A stretch of DNA of 64,000 bases from an uncultured Porphyromonadaceae bacterium (GTDB taxonomy: Bacteria; Bacteroidota; Bacteroidia; Bacteroidales; Muribaculaceae), in the NCBI GenBank assembly GCA_947175265.1, contig CAMWMD010000006.1, positions 1 to 64,000 on the forward strand, given 5' to 3'. The notes beneath the pieces were generated by a model. It saw nothing but the letters and a program-made list of their open reading frames with translations, ran no database searches and had not been told where the DNA came from. Both the position numbers and the translations under genes were made by a program. Each line of letters opens with the position of its first letter. Position 1 is the first letter of the stretch. This document shows, piece by piece, positions 42,201 through 51,800 of the stretch.

Positions 42201-45094
42201 GCGTCAGCCACATTAGCGTTAGCACCTTTCACGAGATGCCATACTTTCCTGTTTGCGGAGTTCACAAGGCGGATTGTGTTGCCTTCACGAACTTTTGCGC
42301 TTGAGACCTTGCAGTTGACGTTCATTTTCCAGTTGTCGCCTGCGCCGGCTGTCCAGAGGTTGACGGGAGAGATGAATTCCTTGATGTCGCCATTTGCATC
42401 GGCGAGGACGATACCCCAATAGAACTGCTCGAAGCCGGCCGGAATCTTGAGGGCGTTAACCCTTACGGTGAATTCCTGACCCGGGATTACGTTCACCGCC
42501 TCAGTGAGAAGACCTGCGGAACCTTTGTCGGATGTGAGAGTCCAGTAAGAATTCTTCTTGTCAGTCTCAATCGGAGAAACAAGGTTGAAATGGATGATTG
42601 TGTTGTTGTCGACAGTTGTGCGGAAGTTGCCTTCTGAATCGGGAGTGAGGAGCATGTTGTTGGCGTAAACCTCCATACGGTTGTCGTTGTCGGCTGTGTG
42701 TTTCGCTGTGAATACGGCCTCTGTACCGCGAGCCACCTTACCGGGTGCGATCTCGCAATCGAAACTTACCTCATCGTTGTCCATCACTGCGAAGAGAGCG
42801 TCGTCGCTCTGGGGAGCCTTCTCGACCACTATGTTGGAGATTGTATTCCAGTTTTCGGCTTTGCTATAGTTTGCCACGGCTGCCTGTGAGGGAACGTGGA
42901 GAGTGACGAGATTTGTCTTCACGCCTGAGAGCACACACCAGTTGATGAACTCAGCCTTCTCTCTTCCTACATATATGTCGCGGAGAGCGCTTGCGCCACA
43001 GAATACGTTGTATTCGTAAGTCTTGACACCTTCGGGAATTGTTATCGTGGTGATACCGCACTGGCGGAAACAACCGTTGTTAAGGCGATTAACCGATCTC
43101 GGGAGGATAACTTCCTTAAGATTGCCGCAACCGCGGAAAGCCTCTCTCGGGATTGCGTTAGCCTGGCTTGAACCGTTAGCAGCAATGTATGCGCCGGAGA
43201 TGTCGAGGCGTGTGAGTTTCATTGCGTTGCGGATGTATTCGAAATCGCGTGCGTCAATCGAGCCGAACACGGTGAGTTCCTTAAGTGTGCCTGACTCAGC
43301 CTCGCTGATGATAGAGGCGAGAGTGCCCGGTTCTTCAACCCATACGCTGCGCTTTGCCTTCACATCGGCAACCTTCTGCACGAGGATGCTGATTGTCTGG
43401 TTCTCGCGTACATTTGAGATTGTATAGTTGGCATTGGCATCTGCCGTAAGAACATATCCGTTTGCCTTGACAGTCACGATATCCTCGTCAGCGTTATCAG
43501 CCTCTACCTTGAAAGTGTAGTTCCAGCCGCGAATCACGCTGTCGTCGCCTGAAACCTTCACGCCAGCCACACCTTTGGGAAGTTCTATCTTGAAGGAGGC
43601 GGGAGATGCGACAGATGTCGGGAGTTCGTTAAGTGTGGGCAATTCACCTGCCACGGGGAGCCAGTTGCCGTTGTCGCCTGATGCGAGAGTCACGATGCAA
43701 ACCTTGTCGCCCTCTGCCACGGATACTCCTGCGGGGAGTTTGCAATCCTTGAAATCAACGAAGCCGTCGAAAAGGTATCCGAAAGCCTGAAGGGATATTG
43801 GTTTGGTGGCGCTGAGAAGAGATTTCAATTTACCATCCTTGCCACAAAGACCTACAGCTATCTGGCCTGAGAAATCGGAATAAGAGAGGTTCTTGAGGTT
43901 TCCGACACGCACTGTGAACGGTTTGCCGTTGCTGAGATCGGTCATGTCACTACCGATACCGGTCTGGTTGCCGTCAGCAGTAATATGAAGAGCGGACCAT
44001 CCGTGTGCACCCTCCGCACCGGGCTTGATGTTGTAGATGATGGTGTTGAGATTGTTGTAGTGGTGGGTGCGGCTCACTGTAGGATTGAGAGCAGTGCTGA
44101 GGAAATAACCGTTAGCGGAGCCACCCCAGCCCCAGTTGAAATGGAGGAATTCACCTTGGTAACCGTCGCAGATGAAAGCGTGACCGGCCGTAACATCTTG
44201 ACCACAGTAAAGGACCGGGCGACCCTCATCAATTTCATTCTTCACGATATTGTCCCATTCCTCCTGAGATGCAACCTCGGCTCGTTTCTTATATGAAACT
44301 CCGGGATCATAGTTGAAGTAAGTTGAGAGGGCTGCGGGCACCTTTACTTCGTATGCGCTTGATCCAGACATGCCATACTGTGTGTCGATACTCTTGGAAG
44401 CGTGATACATCAGTGTCGCCACCGCATCAGCCTCACTCTCTGAGTAACCTGAGCGATAGTTGTCTGTACGCATATCGCTCCAGTTGTAATTTGTATTGAA
44501 GTCTACGCCGTCAAAACTTCCGTTGCCGCTTGCGGGCCACTCGTAGAACTTCATAATTGTTGCCATAGCAGTTCCGACGCAACCAACGAGAGGTTTGCCG
44601 GGGATATAATTGTTGAACGGTCCCTCCTGGCTCCACTCTGCTGTGGGGAGAAGTTTCTGCTCGTCGCTTCTTGAGGCGCTTGCAGAGATCATAGCCTTAC
44701 GCTCGCTCAGAGATTTGCTCTTCTGAACTGACGGAGCGGCTTTCACCTCTTTCTCCATGCCCTCCATCACCCATTTCATTGCATCAGGGGCATTCTTGGT
44801 TGGATATCCTCCTTCAAAAGAATAACCGAGGACGGGTGCTGTGGAACTTTCTGCAGAGATGATTACAAATCCCTTGTTACCGTTTACGTTAAATACATAG
44901 AAGTTGGAAGAACCCTTTACTGTTTCCGCAACAGGTTCGAGGGAGAGATTGCCCATGATACGGATTTTCCGTGAGTTGAGGAATTCGGCTGCGATGCTTT
45001 TTGCTTCGTCAACACCGATTCTTGCTGAAAAGGCCGGCACCGCTGTTCCCATCATAAGGGCAGGGACCATGATTTTGCATAGAAATTTGCACAT
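39248..45094 (-). CDS. Giant C10 (streptopain-type) peptidase with leucine-rich repeats
   Basis: The 1948-residue secreted protein has a signal peptide, a Spi-type propeptide (about residues 25-110) and a C10 cysteine peptidase domain with catalytic cysteine 172 (KPLVGCVGTAMATIM) and histidine 305 (GHAFICDGY), followed by HFNWGWGGSANGYF. Beyond it lie several beta-sandwich modules and at least three BspA-type leucine-rich repeat clusters (around 650-730, 1140-1200 and 1560-1650: AFRGCGNLKEVILP, AAFRNCERLKEI, MFNGCTNLTSVAIP). A short C-terminal domain, VYSIDGKMVKS then KGMYII, resembles type IX secretion-type sorting tails. It probably degrades host or dietary proteins outside the cell. Confidence 0.92.
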   Translation of the reverse strand: MCKFLCKIMVPALMMGTAVPAFSARIGVDEAKSIAAEFLNSRKIRIMGNLSLEPVAETVKGSSNFYVFNVNGNKGFVIISAESSTAPVLGYSFEGGYPTKNAPDAMKWVMEGMEKEVKAAPSVQKSKSLSERKAMISASASRSDEQKLLPTAEWSQEGPFNNYIPGKPLVGCVGTAMATIMKFYEWPASGNGSFDGVDFNTNYNWSDMRTDNYRSGYSESEADAVATLMYHASKSIDTQYGMSGSSAYEVKVPAALSTYFNYDPGVSYKKRAEVASQEEWDNIVKNEIDEGRPVLYCGQDVTAGHAFICDGYQGEFLHFNWGWGGSANGYFLSTALNPTVSRTHHYNNLNTIIYNIKPGAEGAHGWSALHITADGNQTGIGSDMTDLSNGKPFTVRVGNLKNLSYSDFSGQIAVGLCGKDGKLKSLLSATKPISLQAFGYLFDGFVDFKDCKLPAGVSVAEGDKVCIVTLASGDNGNWLPVAGELPTLNELPTSVASPASFKIELPKGVAGVKVSGDDSVIRGWNYTFKVEADNADEDIVTVKANGYVLTADANANYTISNVRENQTISILVQKVADVKAKRSVWVEEPGTLASIISEAESGTLKELTVFGSIDARDFEYIRNAMKLTRLDISGAYIAANGSSQANAIPREAFRGCGNLKEVILPRSVNRLNNGCFRQCGITTITIPEGVKTYEYNVFCGASALRDIYVGREKAEFINWCVLSGVKTNLVTLHVPSQAAVANYSKAENWNTISNIVVEKAPQSDDALFAVMDNDEVSFDCEIAPGKVARGTEAVFTAKHTADNDNRMEVYANNMLLTPDSEGNFRTTVDNNTIIHFNLVSPIETDKKNSYWTLTSDKGSAGLLTEAVNVIPGQEFTVRVNALKIPAGFEQFYWGIVLADANGDIKEFISPVNLWTAGAGDNWKMNVNCKVSSAKVREGNTIRLVNSANRKVWHLVKGANANVADALPALNNSNQIFNINIPEVAGVTVTGAVSTAIKGQDITLKISPNSSTKRIDLIANNEIVVKEAAVVNYTFVVNEDINFDIKVYDPKESGVMVYNVAPGELYKAVTEQSIRPNVVVTGETYASDLGNAFRQVFAQKTVKKLDLTGLKIVADPTNGDYKEDMIPSEMFYKSSGIGQTMPVVEEILLPNSVTRIGEAAFRNCERLKEIRLPESLSSNRVVVGQYASGSPKYGYSIGAAAFDGCVSLTTIYIPGDLATANGRLVVSHFNPMVTITDLVLDEPAYNLGHKVGDVYDASRITIVVPEKYLSVYKTPYSQMDYGNPWQKLGYNIVSEVPVFALNYDPTRCKITDPDFDVKKAAAFLGEDVKSETITVKGKLALAHPEIKSMVYDNGVKLTPDADGTYAVTFHNPAVNPEASGDHNIEVVYLLNVEFESTSPMFKVNSPEADGEVTLNQSNPLAPVIEGLAENSTVKFRVDLDGENSAELEKHVMNGLEELIPDNDGYYTVNVVDSNCKINLFATPVENAVLNNDQIAAINSEETADTENVALKGELTSETLAMVKECFPNAETLDLSKVEGDLPEGALAGMESITTVILPEVSQISKDMFNGCTNLTSVAIPASVNSIEEGAFKNCSSLESLTLTGVNYIGANAFEGCDNLTSITLLADGNASMNTRAGDEFDSHAFDGLNPNCVIVVDEGVEAPAAKANYLFVSKGMVTTTLADGSVAEIEGRVYKAFRPIVFTDTHALAIPYPFTLEDGATVSMEIEGGDWKGIVVPFNVETITDENGAELPLINGKVKTLDGCMAYTLNENDDELTGAMEIVANKPYLFCSPEDGKIIFTTTSGTVNVNPEMVSAKGSKFSINASYSAKEMKADEVYLLNNDNTAFEGVDADADTVEVAPFQLFASAPVEISLPENGHQSAIDNVEAVSSVKVAKEGNEWVIYAPAAKVENVYSIDGKMVKSIALSAGRNVIELEKGMYIICGTKMVF

Positions 45095-45446
45095 AAGGAA
45101 AAGTTTGATAGAGTTTGTAAAAGAAAGTTTAGAAAATCTTGAAAAAAGATAGTATTATGATTGTAAAACCGAATTATTGAAATTATTTAATAACTTTAAC
45201 AGTGTTTTGGATATTTTCAACATCCGGGTTACGATTGTATAACGGAATTTAAAATAAACGGTTTGCATTACCCTGAAATTTTCTTTGCATTTTTTATTAT
45301 CTCCCTGTACCTCAGGTATAAAAAATTTCAATTTATTAAAGAAATTTCATATCATCTTTTATTTGTACCTTTCATGTAACTTTTGTATCTTTGCACACAC
45401 TCTCCCACTCCTCTTTTTTCAGACTAATTAATCAAAATCACATATA
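45095..45446. other. 352-bp divergent promoter region
   Basis: This AT-rich gap lies between the C10 peptidase and the S41 peptidase and carries the S41 promoter (45362-45393). No clear minus-strand promoter for the C10 gene was found. Confidence 0.5.
45362..45393 (+). promoter_or_regulatory. Promoter of the S41 peptidase
   Basis: TTTG (45362-45365) and TATCTTTG (45386-45393) are 20 nt apart, about 55 bp before the start codon. Confidence 0.75.
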
Positions 45447-48400
45447 ATGAAACGTAAACAGCTTCTTGCGTTCATGCTGCTTGCCGGAGCCTCCGCCTTG
45501 TCACAGGCTGAGTCACCACGTTGGCTGCGTGATGCCGCAATATCTCCCGACGGGAAAACCATTGCCTTCACTTATAAAGGTGATGTCTTCACAGTGCCCG
45601 TCACCGGCGGTCAGGCCACTCAGATAACCTCAAATGATGAATATGACGGCCGACCCGTCTGGAGCCGCGACGGGAAAAGCATCGTTTTCCTAAGTTCACG
45701 TGAAGGCTCCGACGATATTTTCATCACCTCTGCAAAAGGGGGCACACCACGCCGACTCACTACAAACAGCGGAAATGAGACTCCCCTAACCTTCCTTAAC
45801 GACTCCACTCTCCTTTTCAACGCCTCCCAACTTCCGGGACGCAAGACCGCGAGGGCACCCTTCTCCACCCAGATTTACAGTATCAACGTGAATCTCGAGA
45901 ATCCGCGCCCGAAACTATACCTTTCCCTCCCTGTCGTGTCGGCTGACGCTAACGCCAACGGGGTGCTGATCTATCAGGACAGAAAGGGATATGAGGATGT
46001 GTTGCGTAAGCATGAGAGATCATCCGGGACAGGAGATATATGGCTCCACAGTAACGGGAAATTCCTTCAGTTGACCAACTTTAACGGTGGTGACCAGTCG
46101 CCGGTATGGGGTAAGGCCGACAATTATTTCTATGTGAGCGAGAAAGACGGCACTCTGAATGTATTCGGGGCAGCGATAGGTAAAAAGGGTGAGAAACAAC
46201 TTACGAAATTCACCAAACACCCTGTGCGCTCCCTGTCGTCGTCAGACGACGGACTCCTCGCATTCTCCTGGGACGGCGACCTCTATACACTCGTTCCCGG
46301 ACAGGAACCGGTGAAGGTAAATGTGGATATCGTAGCCGACAACTACGATTCCGACCGTGTGAAGAAATATGTCAGAGGTGGTGCATCCGAACTCGCTGTC
46401 TCTCCCGAAGGGAAAGAGGTGGCGATAGTTCTGCGCGGCGACCTTTACGTGACAGATGCGGAATACAAGACCACCAAACGTATCACCGACACTCCGGCCC
46501 AGGAGCGCACGGCATCTTTCTCGCCCGACGGAAAGACTATCGTATATGATAGCGATGTCGACGGTATATGGCAACTTTTCACTGCCAAAATAAAGAATCC
46601 TGATGAAAAGAGGTTTGCCTATGCCACTGACATAGTGATAGAACCTCTCTATAAGTGCGAGACCTCGGCGATGCAGCCGATGTTCTCTCCCGACGGGAAG
46701 AAAGTGGCTTTCCTTGAAGACCGCACTACCCTCAAAGTGATAGACGTTGAAACTAAAAAGGTGACCACTGTTCTTGACGGGAAATACAACTATTCATATT
46801 CAGACGGCGACGTGCCTTTCGAATGGAGTCCTGACAGCCAATGGCTCGTGGTCTCCTACATCGGCAACGGAGGATGGAACAACACCGATATTGCCATAGC
46901 AAAGGCTGACGGCACTGAGGTGGTGGACCTTACGGAAAGCGGACACTCTGACAATAATCCTAAATGGGCACTCGGAGGAAAGGCCGTGACCTACTCCACA
47001 GGGAAATATGGCATGAAGAGCCAAGGCTCCTGGGGAAACCAGAGCGACGTTATGCTGATGGTGCTCGACCCGGAGGCATGGGAGCAATTCAACATGACGG
47101 AGGAGGAGGCAGAACTTGCCGAGAAAGCCGAGAAAGATAAGGGTGACAAGAAGGAGGATTCCAAAGATAAGAAAGGGAAAAAGAATAAAAAGGATAAGAA
47201 AGAATCCAAGAAAGAGAGTGCCACTCCCCTTGATCTTGCAAACCGCCGCTACAGGACCGTGCGCCTAACCAACCGCTCATCCAACCTCGGAGATTATTTC
47301 CTTTCTCCCAAAGGGGACAAACTCTATTATGTGGCAGCCGCGACCGAAGGGGGCTACAATATCCACGTGATGGACCTCAAAAAGGGTGAGAACAAGGTGC
47401 TCCTCAAAAACACATACGGCTCGCTATACCCTGATAAGGATGGGGAGAATCTGTTCGTCCTTTCAGGAAGAGGCGTAAAGAAAGTGAAATTGTCGAACGC
47501 AGATGTCGATGACATAGAATTTGAAGCTCCTTACGACCGCAAACCATCGCTTGAGAGGGCTTATATCTTTGACCACGCGGCAAAGCAGGTGGCGGACAAG
47601 TTCTACGACGAGAATCTCCACGGCGTGGATTGGGATTACTACACTTCCCACTATCGTGAATTCCTACCCTACATCAACAACAACCGCGACTTCGCTACCC
47701 TTCTCAGCGAACTTCTCGGCGAACTGAATGCCTCCCACACAGGAGGACGCTTCTACGCAGATGGTCCGCAACTCCACACCGCCTCACTCGGCGCATTCTA
47801 CGATGAGGATTACAAGGGCGAAGGGCTCAAGATTGCAGAGATATTCCCACGCGGCCCCCTGGCTTCAAAGAGTGCTGACCTTAAGGCTGGCGATATCATC
47901 CTCGCAATCGATGGCGAAAAAATTGAGCCTGAGAAGGATTATTTCCCCATGCTCGAAGGTAAGGCAGGCAAAAAAGTGCGTCTTGAGGTACGCAAGGGTG
48001 ATGGCTCGACAAAGGAGGTCACCGTTAAGCCGATAAGCGCGGGCGTGCAATCCAACATGGCTTATCAACGTTGGATAGAGCGCAACGAGCAGATAGCCGA
48101 CAGCCTCTCCGGGGGAAAGATCGGTTACGTCCATGTCAGAGGTATGGATGCCGACAGTTACCGTGAGGTCTATGACCGCATACTCGGAAAATACCGCAAC
48201 TGTGATGCCATAGTGGTCGATACCCGCTATAACGGTGGCGGCTGGCTCCATAACGACCTCGCGGTGCTTCTCAGCGGTAAGGAGTATGTCACCTTCAAAC
48301 CCCGAGGCCGCGAAATCGGCCACGAGCCTTTCGCCCAGTGGACCAAACCCTCCGTCATGCTCGTGAATGAATCGAACTACAGCGATGCGCACGGCGCCCC

Positions 48401-48671
48401 GTTCGTATATCAGACTCTCGGTATAGGCGACGTTGTTGGTGCCCCCATTCCCGGAACGATGACCGCCGTGTGGTGGGAGACTCAGATAGACCCCTCCCTC
48501 GTGTTCGGAATTCCCCAGGTGACAAATGTGGCTACCGACGGCACAATTCTTGAAAACCATCAACTCAATCCCGACGTGATAATCTACAATCGTCAGGATG
48601 AACTCGAGAAGGGAACTGATGCCCAACTCGAGGGAGCCGTAAGGCATCTCATGGAGAAGACAAAAAAATAA
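45447..48671 (+). CDS. Tricorn-like S41 serine peptidase
   Basis: The 1074-residue exported protein has a signal peptide (to about residue 22), WD40-like beta-propeller repeats with SPDGKTIAFTY and SRDGKSIVFLSS units, a lysine-rich linker (about 555-590), a second propeller part, a PDZ domain (about 780-850; GPLASKSADLKAGDIILAID) and a C-terminal S41 core with VHVRGMDADSYREVYD and VMLVNESNYSDAHG, including the likely nucleophile serine near 977. This layout is that of tricorn proteases, which trim peptides. Envelope location is inferred from the signal peptide. Confidence 0.9.
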   Translation: MKRKQLLAFMLLAGASALSQAESPRWLRDAAISPDGKTIAFTYKGDVFTVPVTGGQATQITSNDEYDGRPVWSRDGKSIVFLSSREGSDDIFITSAKGGTPRRLTTNSGNETPLTFLNDSTLLFNASQLPGRKTARAPFSTQIYSINVNLENPRPKLYLSLPVVSADANANGVLIYQDRKGYEDVLRKHERSSGTGDIWLHSNGKFLQLTNFNGGDQSPVWGKADNYFYVSEKDGTLNVFGAAIGKKGEKQLTKFTKHPVRSLSSSDDGLLAFSWDGDLYTLVPGQEPVKVNVDIVADNYDSDRVKKYVRGGASELAVSPEGKEVAIVLRGDLYVTDAEYKTTKRITDTPAQERTASFSPDGKTIVYDSDVDGIWQLFTAKIKNPDEKRFAYATDIVIEPLYKCETSAMQPMFSPDGKKVAFLEDRTTLKVIDVETKKVTTVLDGKYNYSYSDGDVPFEWSPDSQWLVVSYIGNGGWNNTDIAIAKADGTEVVDLTESGHSDNNPKWALGGKAVTYSTGKYGMKSQGSWGNQSDVMLMVLDPEAWEQFNMTEEEAELAEKAEKDKGDKKEDSKDKKGKKNKKDKKESKKESATPLDLANRRYRTVRLTNRSSNLGDYFLSPKGDKLYYVAAATEGGYNIHVMDLKKGENKVLLKNTYGSLYPDKDGENLFVLSGRGVKKVKLSNADVDDIEFEAPYDRKPSLERAYIFDHAAKQVADKFYDENLHGVDWDYYTSHYREFLPYINNNRDFATLLSELLGELNASHTGGRFYADGPQLHTASLGAFYDEDYKGEGLKIAEIFPRGPLASKSADLKAGDIILAIDGEKIEPEKDYFPMLEGKAGKKVRLEVRKGDGSTKEVTVKPISAGVQSNMAYQRWIERNEQIADSLSGGKIGYVHVRGMDADSYREVYDRILGKYRNCDAIVVDTRYNGGGWLHNDLAVLLSGKEYVTFKPRGREIGHEPFAQWTKPSVMLVNESNYSDAHGAPFVYQTLGIGDVVGAPIPGTMTAVWWETQIDPSLVFGIPQVTNVATDGTILENHQLNPDVIIYNRQDELEKGTDAQLEGAVRHLMEKTKK

Positions 48672-48711
48672 ATCATGCGTCTTGAACGTTATGTTTAAGA
48701 CTCCCGTATCA

Positions 48712-48755
48712 AAAGGGCTGTCACAGGGTATGACCCTCGACAGCCCTTATCTTTT
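48712..48755 (+). terminator. Terminator between S41 peptidase and dnaE
   Basis: AAGGGCTGTC pairs with GACAGCCCTT (48739-48748), with a smaller AGGGT/ACCCT stem inside, followed by TATCTTTTG. Confidence 0.8.
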
Positions 48756-48810
48756 GCTGTGAAACACGGGGAATCTCATATAATACTGAATCTTAACCAA
48801 GCACCATATC

Positions 48811-51800
48811 ATGACACCTTTCACACATCTTCACGTCCATTCCCAATACAGTCTGCTTGACGGGAAGGCGTCGATTCCCGAACTTGTCGACAAGGCAATA
48901 GCCGACGGCATGAAGGGGATTGCCCTCACCGACCATGGAAATATGTTCGGAATAAAGGAGTTTTTCAACTATGTGAACAAGAAGAACTCAGGAAAACCGG
49001 ATGAGGAGAAATTCAAGCCGATACTCGGTTGCGAGATGTATGTGGCAAAGGAGAAAATGTCTGACAGGAAAGACCGCTCCGACAAAGGGTTCCACCTTAT
49101 TGTCCTTGCAAAAAACCAGAAGGGATATCACAATCTGATTAAACTCGTCAGCAAGGCCTGGACGGAGGGTATGTACTATAAACCCCGTACGGACAGGGAT
49201 GAACTTGCGCTGCACAAGGAGGGCCTCATCGTATGCTCGGCGTGTCTTGGCGGGGAGGTGCCGCAACTGTTCCTACATGATGATTTGAAAGGTGCGGAGG
49301 AAAGGATTCTGTGGTATAAGAACACTTTCGGCGATGACTATTACCTTGAACTGCAACGCCACGAGACATTCAAGGAGAACGCCAACCGAACAACGTATCC
49401 CGAACAGCAGAAGGTTAACGCCTTCCTGATAGAGATGGCGCGGAAACATGGCATAAAACTCGTAGCCACCAACGACGTGCATTTCACATTCGAGGATGAC
49501 GCCGAGGCTCATGACCGCCTCATCTGCGTGTCGATGCAGAAGAAATTTACCGACGACCGCATGCACTATACAAAGCAGGAATGGCTGAAATCTCCCTCGG
49601 AGATGGAGAAGATTTTCGCCGATATTCCTGAAGCCCTCGCAAATACAAACGAGATTCTTGACAAAGTGGAGTTCTATTCGATCGACCACGGCCCCATCAT
49701 GCCAAACTTCGCCATACCCGCAGAATTCGGCACAGAGGAGGAATACCGGGCGAGACTGACCGAGGAAGACCTCTTCAATGAGTTTACCCAAGATGAGAAC
49801 GGCAACGTTGTGCTGACACGTGAGGAGGGTGAGAAGAAAATAAAGCGTCTCGGAGGGTATGACAAACTTTACCGCATCAAGTTTGAAGCAGACTATCTTG
49901 AGAAACTCACCTGGGAGGGAGCGAAGGAACGTTACGGCGACCCTCTCCCCGAGGAGGTTAAGGAGCGTCTGAAGTTCGAACTTTACATAATGAAGACCAT
50001 GGGTTTCCCCGGTTACTTCCTTATCGTGCAGGATTTCATAAATGTCGCAAAGAAAGAGCTCGGGGTGAGCGTTGGCCCGGGGCGTGGCTCCGCTGCCGGT
50101 TCTGCCGCCGCCTATTGTCTCGGTATCACTCAGATTGACCCTATAAAATATGACCTCCTCTTCGAACGATTCCTGAATCCGGACCGTATCTCACTCCCCG
50201 ATATCGATGTGGATTTCGACGATGACGGCCGCTATGTGGTTTTGAAATACGTAACAGATAAATATGGTGCTGAAAAGGTGGCGCATATCATCACCTATCA
50301 GACAATGGCCACGAAATCGGCAATCAAGGATGTGGCGAAGGTGATGGATCTTCCGCTGGCTGAATCAAATCGCCTCGCAAAACTTGTGCCTGACCGTCTG
50401 CCCGACGTCAACGGTAAAACCCCAAAGATAAATTTCAAGAACTGCCTCGCATATTGTAAGGAATTTGAGGCTGAAACCCGCAATCCCAACCCTGTCGTCA
50501 GGGAGGTGATGAAGTATGCGGGGCAATTGGAAGGGAACGTCAGAGGTACCGGTATCCATGCCTGCGGCGTCATAATCGGTAGGGATGACATCACCGACTG
50601 GGTGCCTATCTCAATGGCTACGGATGCCGACGGTTCCAAGGTTATATCCACGATGTACGAAGGGTCGGTTATCGAGGAGACCGGACTCATCAAGATGGAC
50701 TTCCTCGGGCTGAAGACGCTCTCCATCATTAAGGAAGCTCTCGCAAATATCAAACAGACGCGGGGAATAGATCTCGACATAGAGAATATTCCTCTCGACG
50801 ATCCGGCCACATTCAAACTTTACTGCGACGGACGCACCACATCCACGTTCCAGTTTGAGTCGGCAGGTATGCAAAGTTCATTGCGCGATCTGAAGCCCTC
50901 CAAATTCGAAGACCTCATAGCCATGAACGCCTTGTACCGTCCGGGGCCTATGGACTATATCCCCTCCTTCATCAAGCGTAAGCACGGTGAGGAACCCATA
51001 TCCTACGATATCCCCATCATGGAGAAATATCTTGAAGAGACCTACGGCATCACCGTCTATCAGGAGCAGGTCATGCTCCTGTCGCGTCTGCTTGCCAACT
51101 TCACCCGCGGCGAGAGCGATATGCTCCGTAAGGCCATGGGTAAGAAGCAGATCGACAAGATGGCAAAACTCAAGGTCAAGTTTATGGAGGAGGGGCAGAA
51201 AAACGGCCATAAGGCTGAGACGTTGGAGAAGATTTGGGCTGACTGGGAGAAATTCGCATCTTACGCTTTCAATAAAAGTCATGCCACCTGCTACACCTGG
51301 GTAGCCTATCAGACGGCTTACCTCAAGGCTAACTATCCGGCTGAGTATATGGCTGGTGTGCTCAGCCGGAATCTCGGGGCGGCAGACAAACTTAAGAAAA
51401 TCATGGACGAATGCCTGAGGATGGGTATCGACGTCAAGGGTCCTGATGTCAATGAGTCTATCGAGAAATTCGGCGTGACCAAGTCAGGGGAGATACGTTT
51501 CGGTCTCGGAGCCGTCAAGGGGGTTGGGTCCAATGCCGTGAACGCCATCATCTCAGAACGAGAGGCCAACGGGCCCTTTAAGGATATCTACGACCTTGTA
51601 GAACGTGTGAACCTCACGGGATGCAACCGTGCCTCGATAGAGAATCTCGCCATGGCCGGTGCTTTCGACAGTCTCGGCTACCGGAGGGAGATCTTTGTTG
51701 ACAAGACAGGGCTCGATGTATCTTTCGCGGAGCAACTGGTGAGATATGGGCAGACCATTCAGAACGACCGAAATTCGATGCAGGCAAGTCTTTTCGGCGA

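Noticed and set aside
39248..45094. Repeated segments as a CRISPR array
   Set aside because: The repeats are in-frame leucine-rich coding units of varied length, with no constant short repeat and spacer pattern.
47865..48647. 260-codon minus-strand frame inside the S41 peptidase gene
   Set aside because: Opposite strand of a strong, motif-complete gene.
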